Positions 5,576 through 12,713 of a stretch of 15,307 bases of DNA are shown here, piece after piece. The position numbers were made by a program, and so were the translations under genes. The notes beneath the pieces are model-generated. The model was not told the origin of the DNA. It was given only the letters and a program-made list of their open reading frames with translations, and searched no databases. Positions within the stretch are counted from its first letter, which is position 1; every line of letters begins with the position of its first letter. Origin of the DNA: JAYFRE01 sp034926235 (GTDB taxonomy: Bacteria; Pseudomonadota; Alphaproteobacteria; Rhodospirillales; Magnetospirillaceae); NCBI GenBank assembly GCA_034926235.1, contig JAYFRE010000026.1:1-15307 (forward strand), written 5' to 3'.

Positions 5576-7123
5576 TTGTGGCAATATCTCGCCGCCTATG
5601 GCGCGGTGCTGGCGCTTTTATGCCTGACGCTGGTGGTGACGCCCTTCGCCCGGATGCCGGGACCGGTGATCCCGGCCTTGCTCGCCTTCTATCAGTCGGC
5701 GGTGATCCTGGCCTATTTCGTCACCGCGATCCTGCTGTTCATCCTTTACCGTGAAATGGCGCAGACCGATCTTTTGATGCTGGGATCGGGCTATCTGTTC
5801 AGCGGCATCGTTTCCTACGCCCATTTCCTGTCTTTTCCCGGCCTGATTGCCCCCAACGGCGTGATCGGCGGCGACGATCAGACCACGCCGATTCTGTGGC
5901 TGGTCTGGCATGGCGCATTCCCGGCGGCGGTCTGCATCGCCATGTATTTGCGCGCGCGGGGCGTGCGCAACGCCAACTGGCTGGCTTCGCTGTCGATGGC
6001 TTTGGTAGCGGTGGTGGTGGCTGCCGCCGGCGTCATCCTGACGGCGACGCTCTGGCATGATTATCTGCCCGGCTTGCTGTTGACCAGGAATGGGATCGGC
6101 TGGACCTTGAACGAATGGTCCTGGGTCGGGCTGGTGCTGATCAATCTGGCGGCGCTGGTGGTGCTAGGGTTCAATCGCGGGCGTCATTCGACCCTGACCC
6201 TGTGGCTGTTCGTCGGCACCGTCGCCCTGTCGCTGGAAGTGATGATGGCCTGGTACAGCAGCCAATATTACAGCGTCGCCTGGTATGCCAGCCGGATTCT
6301 GGGGTTCGTCGGCAGCGCGGTATTGGCGGGTATTTTCATCATCGAGAATGCACTGCTGTTGCGCAATTCGTCCCGGCTGGCGCGGGAGCTGCGCACGGCG
6401 TTGATGGAGGCGCGTGCGGCGACCCAGTCGAAATCCCACTTTTTTGCTGCCGCCAGTCACGATCTACGCCAGCCTTTCCAAGCCATGCGCCTGTTCTACG
6501 GTGTTTTGGAGCAGAGCGCCGCCGACAAGAGCCAGCGCACCGCCATCGAACATCTGGGGCAGGCGATGAGCAATGCGGAAACCCTGCTGAACGAATTGCT
6601 GGATATTGCCCGGATCGAGAACCGCAGCCTGCCGATCAGTTGCCAATGGACCGATCTGCGCCCCTTGATCGAGGAGGTGGCGCGGGATCTGCGCCCGGTG
6701 GCCGAGCATCGCGGCCTGACCTTGCGGGTGCGGGGGCCGTCGATCAAGCTGAAGACGGATCGCGCCCTGATGAAGCGCATCCTGCAAAATCTGGTGTCGA
6801 ACGCGATCCGCTACACGGAAAAGGGCGGGGTTCTGATCGCTACCCGCCGTCGCGGCGGCGAGAATGTGATCGAGGTGTGGGATACCGGCATCGGCATCGC
6901 CCAGCAGGATATGGGCAAGGTGTTCGAGGAATTCTATCAGGTCGCCAATCCGGGACGGGACCGTACCCAGGGCACCGGATTGGGGCTGGCCATCGTGCGG
7001 CGTCTGGCCGTCGGGCTGGAGTGCGAGATCAAGCTGGTTTCCCGGCTGGGGCGGGGCTCGGTCTTCACGGTCATCCTGCCGCGCGAAAAGAAGCCGAAGC
7101 AGGGCTCGTCCTGGCGGCGTTAG
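5576..7123 (+). CDS. Sensor histidine kinase with MASE4-like membrane domain, orphan
   Basis: A membrane sensor kinase that autophosphorylates and passes phosphate to a response regulator. From TTG 5576 it has 515 residues. About eight hydrophobic segments fill residues 1-270, including GYLFSGIVSYAHFLSFPG and QTTPILWLVWHGAFPAAV, which resemble the MASE4 sensor domain. The linker LLLRNSSRLARELRTAL is likely coiled coil. The HisKA H-box is SHDLRQP with His295. In the ATPase domain the N-box is RILQNLVSNAIRYT from 401, G1 DTGIGIA from 436 and G2 GTGLGL from 466. It ends soon after with a basic tail; there is no receiver domain, though many HDLRQP kinases are hybrids. No response regulator gene adjoins it. 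TM1 starts at residue 4 and TTG 5576 lacks a Shine-Dalgarno, so the real protein probably extends upstream to about 5498-5501; this needs an ACG start or a frameshift. The signal is unknown. Confidence 0.9.
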   Translation: MWQYLAAYGAVLALLCLTLVVTPFARMPGPVIPALLAFYQSAVILAYFVTAILLFILYREMAQTDLLMLGSGYLFSGIVSYAHFLSFPGLIAPNGVIGGDDQTTPILWLVWHGAFPAAVCIAMYLRARGVRNANWLASLSMALVAVVVAAAGVILTATLWHDYLPGLLLTRNGIGWTLNEWSWVGLVLINLAALVVLGFNRGRHSTLTLWLFVGTVALSLEVMMAWYSSQYYSVAWYASRILGFVGSAVLAGIFIIENALLLRNSSRLARELRTALMEARAATQSKSHFFAAASHDLRQPFQAMRLFYGVLEQSAADKSQRTAIEHLGQAMSNAETLLNELLDIARIENRSLPISCQWTDLRPLIEEVARDLRPVAEHRGLTLRVRGPSIKLKTDRALMKRILQNLVSNAIRYTEKGGVLIATRRRGGENVIEVWDTGIGIAQQDMGKVFEEFYQVANPGRDRTQGTGLGLAIVRRLAVGLECEIKLVSRLGRGSVFTVILPREKKPKQGSSWRR

Positions 7124-7174
7124 GAAGGCCGCAGACGCGCCCTGGAGTCTGTCTGGTTCAGGGGAAGGATCGCC

Positions 7175-7209
7175 TGCGGCGTTATTGGGTTTCGCCCTCT
7201 AACGCCGCA
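7175..7209. terminator. Long hairpin between convergent genes (likely bidirectional terminator)
   Basis: TGCGGCGTTA (7175-7184) pairs perfectly with TAACGCCGCA (7200-7209), a 10-bp stem. Inside the loop, GGG 7187-7189 can pair with CCC 7195-7197. The hairpin sits midway between the ends of the rightward kinase gene and the leftward nitroreductase gene. Only TTT (7213-7215) follows on the plus strand, so the U-tract is weak. Confidence 0.6.
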
Positions 7210-7244
7210 AGGTTTAAACGAACCGATACAGTCTAAATCCGACA

Positions 7245-7260
7245 CACTGCTAGAGCAGTG
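7245..7260 (-). repeat. Small inverted repeat over the nitroreductase stop codon
   Basis: CACTGC (7245-7250) and GCAGTG (7255-7260) form a perfect 6-bp stem with a 4-nt loop, TAGA on the plus strand. The TAG stop of the nitroreductase gene (minus, 7252-7250) lies at the loop-stem boundary. No U-tract follows on either strand. It may be a minor mRNA 3' structure; no function is claimed. Confidence 0.4.
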
Positions 7261-8077
7261 GAAAGCCCAGGCTTTTCAGCGCTTCTTTCAGACGCACCCG
7301 GTCCATCAGCGCCTTGGGTCCGCCGACGCGTTCGACCGATTTTTGCGACCAGGGTTTCTCGTCCCGATCCTGGCCCCGCTGGAACGCCGCCATTCTTTGG
7401 TCGTAATTCTGCACCAATGCCGCTTCGGAACCGGAATCGTAGCGTTCATGGTGCAAGACGGCTGATTGCGGCAGACGCGGCTTGATGTCCGCCGGCCGGG
7501 CCGGGTCCGGATAGCCGACGCACATGCCGAATACGGCGAAGCAGTCCTTGGGCAGGCCCAGCTCCGCCGCCACCTGTTCCGGCTGGTCGCGCAAGCCGCC
7601 GATATAGACGATGCCAAGCCCCTGCGCCTCAAGCGCCACGGCGGCGTTCTGCGCCGCCAGCGCCGCATCGACCACGGCGATGGTGTAGCTTTCCAGATAG
7701 TCGATTCCGGCGGTCGTTCGCTGTTGCGTAGCGCCAATCCGGCGCAGGCGCGACCAATCGGCGAGCCAGACGAGGAACAAAGGAGCCTCGGCGACATGGC
7801 GCTGATGGCCGGCCAGTTCGGCAAGCCGCGCCCGTTTCACAGGATCGCGCACCGCGACCACGCTCCAGGCCTGAAGATTGGATGAGGACGAGGCCGATTG
7901 TGCGGCGGCGATGGCCTGGGTGAGGATGTCGTCGCCAACGGGGCGCTGCGTATAGGCGCGCACCGAACGGTGTTCAAGCAGGCTGGCAACCGCAGGCGCT
8001 ACGGCCTGAAGCGGTGCATCCTCGCCATAGCGCGCCCGCCACGCATCGTTCCCGGGCTTTGTGCCGATCTCAGTCAT
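7250..8077 (-). CDS. NADPH-dependent nitro/flavin reductase, NfsA-like, 275 aa
   Basis: A flavoprotein of the nitroreductase family, closest in pattern to the NfsA/FRP branch, which reduces flavins, quinones or nitro-compounds with NADPH. The FMN-phosphate-binding EHRSVRAY is at residues 35-42. It is followed by AAAQSASSSSNLQAWSVVAV, a region contacting FMN, then APLFLVWLADWSRL, a long dimer helix (VVDAALAAQNAAVALEAQGLGIVYIGGLRDQP), and GMCVGYPDP..PADIKPRLPQ, all as in this family. The reading frame runs 76 codons further upstream, but that part overlaps grxD out of frame and is not protein-like. I therefore take ATG 8077 (MTEIGTK), which has AGGGG 13 nt upstream. It lies 49 nt after grxD on the same strand and probably shares its transcript. 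The physiological substrate is unknown; linkage to grxD hints at redox or oxidative stress duty (inference). Confidence 0.88.
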   Translation of the reverse strand: MTEIGTKPGNDAWRARYGEDAPLQAVAPAVASLLEHRSVRAYTQRPVGDDILTQAIAAAQSASSSSNLQAWSVVAVRDPVKRARLAELAGHQRHVAEAPLFLVWLADWSRLRRIGATQQRTTAGIDYLESYTIAVVDAALAAQNAAVALEAQGLGIVYIGGLRDQPEQVAAELGLPKDCFAVFGMCVGYPDPARPADIKPRLPQSAVLHHERYDSGSEAALVQNYDQRMAAFQRGQDRDEKPWSQKSVERVGGPKALMDRVRLKEALKSLGFPLL

Positions 8078-8126
8078 GATGAAATTTTGTCCCCTGCAGA
8101 CGCGAGAATTCTTGGGCCACAAGGCC

Positions 8127-8462
8127 TTATTGTTTGGGCAACAGTCCCTTTTCACGCAAAAGCGCTGCCAGCTCGCCGCTTTCCGCGATCTCGCGCACGA
8201 TGTCGCTGCCGCCGATGAATTGTCCGGCGACATAGAGTTGGGGGATGGTAGGCCAGTCGCTGAACTGCTTGATGCCTTCCCTGAGCGAGGGATCGACCAG
8301 GACATCGATGCCTTTGAAGCGCACGCCGAGCTGGCTTAAAATCTGGGCGACAGCGGCGGAAAAACCGCATTGGGGAAACATCGGGGTGCCCTTCATATAG
8401 AGCACGATATCGTTTTGGGCGATGTCCTGGCGGATGCGCTCGAAGACGGGGTTGTCGCTCAT
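8127..8462 (-). CDS. grxD: Monothiol (CGFS) glutaredoxin, 111 aa
   Basis: A Grx4/GrxD-type monothiol glutaredoxin that binds a glutathione-ligated [2Fe-2S] cluster as a dimer or as a heterodimer with BolA. It acts in cluster delivery and iron sensing rather than disulfide reduction. The active-site CGFS is at 32-35, preceded by VLYMKGTPMFPQ. WPTIPQLYV carries the cis-proline and glutathione-binding loop, and the FIGGSDIVREI motif follows. Length is standard for the single-domain form. Start ATG 8462 gives MSDNPVFERI, with an AGGGA about 12 nt upstream. Its likely partner, bolA, lies less than 1 kb upstream on the same strand, with rarD between them. A good promoter lies directly upstream (8503-8531), so it can be expressed apart from the pur genes. 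Confidence 0.97.
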   Translation of the reverse strand: MSDNPVFERIRQDIAQNDIVLYMKGTPMFPQCGFSAAVAQILSQLGVRFKGIDVLVDPSLREGIKQFSDWPTIPQLYVAGQFIGGSDIVREIAESGELAALLREKGLLPKQ

Positions 8463-8502
8463 GATATGGTCAAATCCCTGGAAAAGAAGCGTACATCAGG
8501 CG

Positions 8503-8531
8503 GATATGGCTCCGCCCGCGGACGCTGTCAA
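8503..8531 (-). promoter_or_regulatory. Likely sigma-70 promoter of grxD
   Basis: On the minus strand TTGACA (8531-8526) is a perfect -35 box. CATATC (8508-8503) lies 17 bp downstream as a weaker -10 box (3/6). A start near 8496 would give a leader of about 35 nt before ATG 8462. It lies just past the rarD stop, in the only sizeable gap between the pur-bolA-rarD block and grxD. Confidence 0.5.
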
Positions 8532-8541
8532 CCGGGCAGGC

Positions 8542-9423
8542 TCAGGAACGTTTGCGGCCGATGCGCGGCAAGGGCACGGAATAGAGCGCCAGTCCTGCCC
8601 AGATCAGACCGAACGTGATTGCATGGGACGAGGTGAAGGATTCGCCCAGCAGGAAGACGGCGAACACCATCTGGATGCTGGGATTGATATATTGCATCAA
8701 TCCGATCGTCGCCAGCTTCAGCCGCCTTGCGCCATAGGCGAATAAGATCAAGGGGATGGCCGTCACCGGGCCCGATACGATCAAAAGGATGGTCGTCATC
8801 GTGCCGCCCGCGATCAGCGCGCCGCCCTCGGGCCGGGTGATGAGGAAAAGGAAGGCCAAAGGCGCGACCAGGATCGTTTCGATGGTGAAGCCGGTCAGCG
8901 CATCGACCGGGATTACCTTGCGGATCAGGCCGTAAAGCCCAAAAGACACCGGCAGAATTACCGCCACCCATGGCACACCGCCGCGCGAGATCGCCAGCAC
9001 CGCCACGCCGGACATGGCCAGGGCCACCGCCGCCATTTGCCGCGGGGTCAGCCTTTCCTTCAAGACGACGGCACCCAGCAGCACCGACAGAAGCGGATTG
9101 ATGTAATAGCCGACGCTGGCGTCCAGGATGTGGCCGTTGGTCACCGCCCAGATATAAAGCCCCCAATTGATCGAGATCATCGTCGCCGAGGCGGTCAGCC
9201 CGGCCAGGCGTTTCTTGTCCGAAAAAACGCCGGTGAAGGCGGGGCCGCGTTTCAGGATCAGGATCATCACCGCCCCGGCCACCGCGCCCCAGAAAATGCG
9301 GTGACACAGGACTTCGACCGGTGGGACGTCGTTCAGCAGATTGAAATAGAGCGGGAAGGTGCTCCATATCAAATAGGCGGCAAGTGCTGCAACGCCGCCC
9401 CGTTGTGATTCGGTCAACGTCAT
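8542..9423 (-). CDS. rarD: RarD-type EamA permease, 293 aa, inner membrane
   Basis: An inner-membrane permease of the drug/metabolite transporter superfamily with about ten TM helices. RarD proteins were named for a chloramphenicol-sensitive phenotype; the true substrate is uncertain. Recognisable RarD features are the N-terminal GGVAALAAYLIWSTFPLYFNLL, EVLCHRIFWG (the RarD-typical HR.FW), INWGLYIWAVTNGHILDASVGYYINPL, the PVSFGLYGLIRK segment, and late LMQYINPSIQMVFAVFLLGE. All are close to the TIGR00688 pattern. Length is typical and no helix is missing. Start ATG 9423 shares one base with the bolA stop (TGATG), so translation is coupled. Its place between bolA and grxD is unusual because those two are often adjacent in alphaproteobacteria. 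It may have been inserted into the block; base composition looks like its neighbours'. Confidence 0.9.
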   Translation of the reverse strand: MTLTESQRGGVAALAAYLIWSTFPLYFNLLNDVPPVEVLCHRIFWGAVAGAVMILILKRGPAFTGVFSDKKRLAGLTASATMISINWGLYIWAVTNGHILDASVGYYINPLLSVLLGAVVLKERLTPRQMAAVALAMSGVAVLAISRGGVPWVAVILPVSFGLYGLIRKVIPVDALTGFTIETILVAPLAFLFLITRPEGGALIAGGTMTTILLIVSGPVTAIPLILFAYGARRLKLATIGLMQYINPSIQMVFAVFLLGESFTSSHAITFGLIWAGLALYSVPLPRIGRKRS

Positions 9424-9671
9424 CAGAAGGTGGGGGCGGAATCGGGCGTGGCGGTGGTGAAGGACAAAGCGTGAAGCTCGCCCCCCATCTTGCCCCGAAG
9501 CGCGTCATGGACCATGCGGTGGCGTTCGATCCGGCTTTTATCCCGGAAGGTCTCGGAAACGACGAGGGCGGCGTAATGATCGCCGTCGCCCCTCATATCC
9601 TCGATGGTGACGACGGCGTCCGGGATCGATTCCCGGATCATGCGGCAGATGTCCTCGGCGTCCATGGCCAT
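9423..9671 (-). CDS. bolA: BolA family protein, 82 aa
   Basis: A small class II KH-like protein. BolA proteins pair with CGFS glutaredoxins to hold a bridging [2Fe-2S] cluster and influence iron-sulfur assembly, morphology and gene regulation. The core is RESIPDAVVTIEDMRGDGDHYAALVVSETF.DKSRIERHRMVHDAL with the conserved HR-type histidine. GGELHALSFTT is the typical end. The open frame extends 21 codons upstream into purL, but that part is not conserved-looking. I choose ATG 9671 (MAMDAEDI), with AAGGGA 9 nt upstream; ATG 9665 is an alternative. It begins 13 nt after the purL stop, and its own stop overlaps the rarD start. The GDGDHY motif suits the BolA2/IbaG-like branch as much as classic BolA, so the subgroup is uncertain. 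Confidence 0.92.
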   Translation of the reverse strand: MAMDAEDICRMIRESIPDAVVTIEDMRGDGDHYAALVVSETFRDKSRIERHRMVHDALRGKMGGELHALSFTTATPDSAPTF

Positions 9672-9684
9672 GACGGAGTTTCCC

Positions 9685-11898
9685 TTAAGCGCCCTTCGTC
9701 CGGCCCGACATGAAGCCGGGCAGCCAGCCTTCATGCGCCTGCTTGAGTTCTGCCACCGATATGGCGCCGCTCCCTTCGACGATCAAGTCCGTCCCGCCGG
9801 TCTTGCCGATCACGCGGGCGGGAACCTGGGCGCGCAGGGCCAGTTCCAGGATTCGTCCGGCGTCGGCCTGGGGCACGGCGATCAGATAGCGGGCCTGATC
9901 CTCGCCGAAGCACCAGCCATGCAGGGGGATGCTCCGGACCGGTTCGATCGAAACGCCGATATCGGATGCCATCGCCATCTCCGCCAGACCGACCAGCAGG
10001 CCGCCATCGGACAGATCATGCACGCTGGCCGTCTGGCCGGACCCGATAAGCTCGCGCACGAATTCGCCGGTGCGCCGTTCGCGATGCAGGGGAACCGGCG
10101 GCGGCGCGCCGTCGGTGCGGCCGCACAATTCACGCAAATAGAGCGAAGAACCCAGCCAGCCCTTGGTCTCGCCCAGCAGGATGACGGCCTCATTTTCGCC
10201 GCCAAAGGCGATGCCGGCGGTCTGGGCGTAATCCTGGACCAATCCGACCGCGCCGATGGTGGGGGTGGGCAGGATGGCCTGGCCTTCGGTTTCGTTGTAG
10301 AGCGAGACATTGCCCGACACGACGGGGAAGTCCAGCGACCGGCAGGCTTCGCCCATACCCCGGACGGCTTCGACGATCTGGCCCATGATGGCCGGCTTTT
10401 CGGGATTGCCGAAATTGAGGTTGTCGGTGACGGCCAGCGGCAGCGCGCCGGTGGCGGACAGATTGCGGTAGGCCTCGGCCACGGCCTGGCGTCCGCCTTC
10501 GCGCGGGTCGGCCTGGCAATAGCGCGGCGTGCAGTCCGAAGTCATCGCCAGGGCTTTTTTCGTTCCATGCACGCGCACCAGGGCGGCGTCGCCGCCCGGA
10601 CGGCCGACGGTGTCGCCCATGACCATGTGATCGTACTGTTCCCACACCCAGCGCTTCGAGGCCAGATCGGGGCAGCCGATCAGGGTTTTCAGCGCCGGAA
10701 TGATATCATGGGCGGGAACATCGGCAGCCTCGATCACCGGACGCTTTGCCGGGGCTTCCCAGGGACGGTCATATTCCGGGCTGGCCTGGGCCAGGGGATC
10801 GATGGGTAGATCGGCGACCACATGGCCGTGATGGGTCAGCACCATGCGACCGGTGTTGGTCAGATGGCCGACCACGGCGAAATCCAGTTCCCATTTCTCG
10901 AAGACGGAGCGGGCCAGATCCTCGCGGCCCGGCTTCAGCACCATCAGCATGCGTTCCTGGGATTCGGACAGCATGATTTCGTAGGCGGTCATACCGGTTT
11001 CGCGCACCGGCACCTGATCGAGATCCATGAGAATGCCGAGCCCGCCCTTGGACGCCATTTCGAACGAGGACGAGGTCAGCCCCGCCGCGCCCATATCCTG
11101 GATCGCCACGATCGCGTCGGTGGCCATCAGTTCCAGGCAGGCTTCCAGCAGCAGCTTTTCGGTGAAGGGATCGCCGACCTGAACGGTGGGGCGTTTTTCT
11201 TCGGCATCCTGCGAGAATTCGGCCGAGGCCATGGTCGCGCCATGGATGCCGTCGCGCCCGGTCTTGGACCCGACATAGACCACGGGATTACCCACCCCGG
11301 CGGCCTTGGAATAGAAAATCCGATCGGCGGGCGCGATGCCCACGGTCATGGCGTTGACCAGGATATTGCCGTTATAGGACGGATCGAAAGTGAGTTCGCC
11401 GCCCACGGTCGGCACACCGATGCAATTGCCATAGCCGCCGATGCCCGCGACCACGCCCGACACCAGATGGCGGGTCTTGGGGTGCGAAGGATCGCCGAAG
11501 CGCAGCGCGTTCAGATTGGCGACGGGGCGCGCGCCCATGGTAAAGACGTCGCGCAAGATGCCGCCGACGCCGGTAGCAGCACCCTGATAGGGTTCGATGA
11601 AGCTGGGGTGGTTGTGGCTTTCCATCTTGAAGATGGCGGTTTCGCCGTCGCCGATATCGATGACGCCGGCATTCTCGCCCGGCCCGCAGATCACCCAAGG
11701 CGCGGTGGTGGGCAGGGTCTTCAGCCATTTCTTCGACGATTTGTACGAGCAATGCTCGGACCACATCACCGAAAAGATGCCAAGCTCGGTCCGGTTGGGC
11801 ACGCGGCCCATGATGTCCAGAACCTTGGCGTATTCGTCGTCGGAGAGACCGTGGGCACGGGCCATCTCAAGCGTGACAGCGCAATCTGATTCGCTCAC
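9685..11898 (-). CDS. purL: Phosphoribosylformylglycinamidine synthase subunit PurL, 737 aa
   Basis: The ATP-dependent synthetase subunit of FGAM synthase, step four of purine synthesis. It converts FGAR to FGAM with ammonia channelled from PurQ. The size of 737 aa marks the small PurL that works in a PurS-PurQ-PurL complex, not the 1300-aa fused enzyme. Motifs include WSEHCSYKSSK; the ATP/substrate-site MESHNHPSFIEPYQGAATGVGGILRDVFTMGARP; GGYGNCIGVPTVGGE; QDMGAAGLTSSSFEMA; and the second-half VTDNLNFGNPEKP and VHDLSDGGLLVGLAEMA. The start codon is GTG 11898 and the stop of purQ overlaps it in GTGA, so the two subunits are coupled. bolA follows after 13 nt. PurS is not in the window. Confidence 0.98.
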   Translation of the reverse strand: MSESDCAVTLEMARAHGLSDDEYAKVLDIMGRVPNRTELGIFSVMWSEHCSYKSSKKWLKTLPTTAPWVICGPGENAGVIDIGDGETAIFKMESHNHPSFIEPYQGAATGVGGILRDVFTMGARPVANLNALRFGDPSHPKTRHLVSGVVAGIGGYGNCIGVPTVGGELTFDPSYNGNILVNAMTVGIAPADRIFYSKAAGVGNPVVYVGSKTGRDGIHGATMASAEFSQDAEEKRPTVQVGDPFTEKLLLEACLELMATDAIVAIQDMGAAGLTSSSFEMASKGGLGILMDLDQVPVRETGMTAYEIMLSESQERMLMVLKPGREDLARSVFEKWELDFAVVGHLTNTGRMVLTHHGHVVADLPIDPLAQASPEYDRPWEAPAKRPVIEAADVPAHDIIPALKTLIGCPDLASKRWVWEQYDHMVMGDTVGRPGGDAALVRVHGTKKALAMTSDCTPRYCQADPREGGRQAVAEAYRNLSATGALPLAVTDNLNFGNPEKPAIMGQIVEAVRGMGEACRSLDFPVVSGNVSLYNETEGQAILPTPTIGAVGLVQDYAQTAGIAFGGENEAVILLGETKGWLGSSLYLRELCGRTDGAPPPVPLHRERRTGEFVRELIGSGQTASVHDLSDGGLLVGLAEMAMASDIGVSIEPVRSIPLHGWCFGEDQARYLIAVPQADAGRILELALRAQVPARVIGKTGGTDLIVEGSGAISVAELKQAHEGWLPGFMSGRTKGA

Positions 11899-12584
11899 GA
11901 GAGAGCCTCCACCAATCCATCGAACATGATTTTCCCGTCGCTGCCGCCCAGTTCGGGGGCGATGGCGCGCTCGGGGTGCGGCATCAGCCCCAGCACGCGG
12001 CGGTTGGGGCTTAAAATTCCGGCGATATTGTCCAGCGCGCCATTGGGGTTGGCCTCGGGCGTCACCTTGCCTGCGGCGCTTGCGTAACGCAGCGCGATGC
12101 GGCCTTCGCCTTCCAGGCGCTTCTTGGTTTCGGCGTCGGCGACGTAATTACCCTCGGCATGGGCGATCGGCAGGCGGATCACATCGCCCGCCCGGTAACA
12201 GCGGGTGAAGGGACTGTCCACGGTTTCGACCCTGAGATCGACATCGCGGCAGATGAATTTCAGCCCGGCATTGCGCATCAGCGCACCCGGCAGCATGCCG
12301 GTTTCGGTCAGGATCTGAAAGCCGTTGCAGATGCCCAGCACGGCGACGCCCGCATCGGCACGCGCCTTGACGGCCTGCATGATCGGCGAATGGGCGGCCA
12401 TAGCGCCGCAGCGCAGATAATCGCCATAGGAGAACCCGCCTGGAACGACGATCAGATCGACGGGAGGAAGGTCGGTTTCCCGATGCCAGACCATGAGGGC
12501 GTCATGCCCCATGCTGGCCTCCAGCGCCACTTTGACGTCACGGTCGCAGTTGGAGCCGGGGAATACGATGACGGCGGCTTTCAA
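11895..12584 (-). CDS. purQ: Phosphoribosylformylglycinamidine synthase subunit PurQ (glutaminase), 229 aa
   Basis: The class I glutamine amidotransferase subunit that supplies ammonia to PurL. The nucleophile is Cys86 in LGICNGFQIL; His203 and Glu205 in MPHPERA complete the triad. The N-terminal KAAVIVFPGSNCDRD and VPGGFSYGDYLRCGAMAA are family hallmarks. The frame runs to TTG 12614, but family members begin at M-K-A-A-V. TTG 12584 gives exactly that and has GAGGA about 10 nt upstream, so I choose TTG 12584. Its stop overlaps the purL GTG by 4 nt. Unlike the common alphaproteobacterial order purC-purS-purQ-purL, no purS precedes it: the next gene upstream is radC, 129 nt away. The AT-rich stretch between them may hold the operon promoter. 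Confidence 0.96.
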   Translation of the reverse strand: MKAAVIVFPGSNCDRDVKVALEASMGHDALMVWHRETDLPPVDLIVVPGGFSYGDYLRCGAMAAHSPIMQAVKARADAGVAVLGICNGFQILTETGMLPGALMRNAGLKFICRDVDLRVETVDSPFTRCYRAGDVIRLPIAHAEGNYVADAETKKRLEGEGRIALRYASAAGKVTPEANPNGALDNIAGILSPNRRVLGLMPHPERAIAPELGGSDGKIMFDGLVEALS

Positions 12585-12599
12585 GACGGGGATGTCCTC

Positions 12600-12668
12600 G
12601 ACACGGAAAAACAAAAGATAATAACGTCCTATTGTTTAATACGGAAACGCGCCAAGCGCCATAGCCAA
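12600..12668 (-). promoter_or_regulatory. AT-rich leader of the purQL operon, possible promoter
   Basis: The 129-nt gap between radC and purQ is the only place for a purQL promoter. It has a locally AT-rich core (about 12608-12645) in GC-rich surroundings. On the minus strand TATTAT (12623-12618) is a good -10 match, but the -35 position 17 bp upstream is poor (TTCCGT). A short GCGC-TTG-GCGC inverted repeat lies just upstream. I cannot fix the promoter, and I see no sequence I recognise as a purine operator or riboswitch. Confidence 0.3.
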
Positions 12669-12713
12669 GAGGGCCGAGACGGGGCGGCTGGAAGGGTTCC
12701 GGCGGGGGTGTCG

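Noticed and set aside
5494..5754. Frame starting at TTG 5494 right after the strong Shine-Dalgarno (86 codons)
   Set aside because: It is arginine-rich with rare codons and overlaps the kinase N terminus in another frame. The spacing to the Shine-Dalgarno is only 1 nt. It matters only as a possible frameshifted start of the kinase.
8078..8305. 76-codon N-terminal extension of the nitroreductase frame
   Set aside because: It runs out of frame over grxD and is Ser/Arg-rich without conserved pattern. ATG 8077 begins a family-like protein with a ribosome binding site.
9604..11889. Two long plus-strand open frames (401 and 355 codons) opposite purL
   Set aside because: They are antisense shadows of purL. 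Their His/Gln/Gly/Asp-rich composition is typical of the complement of GC-rich coding sequence.
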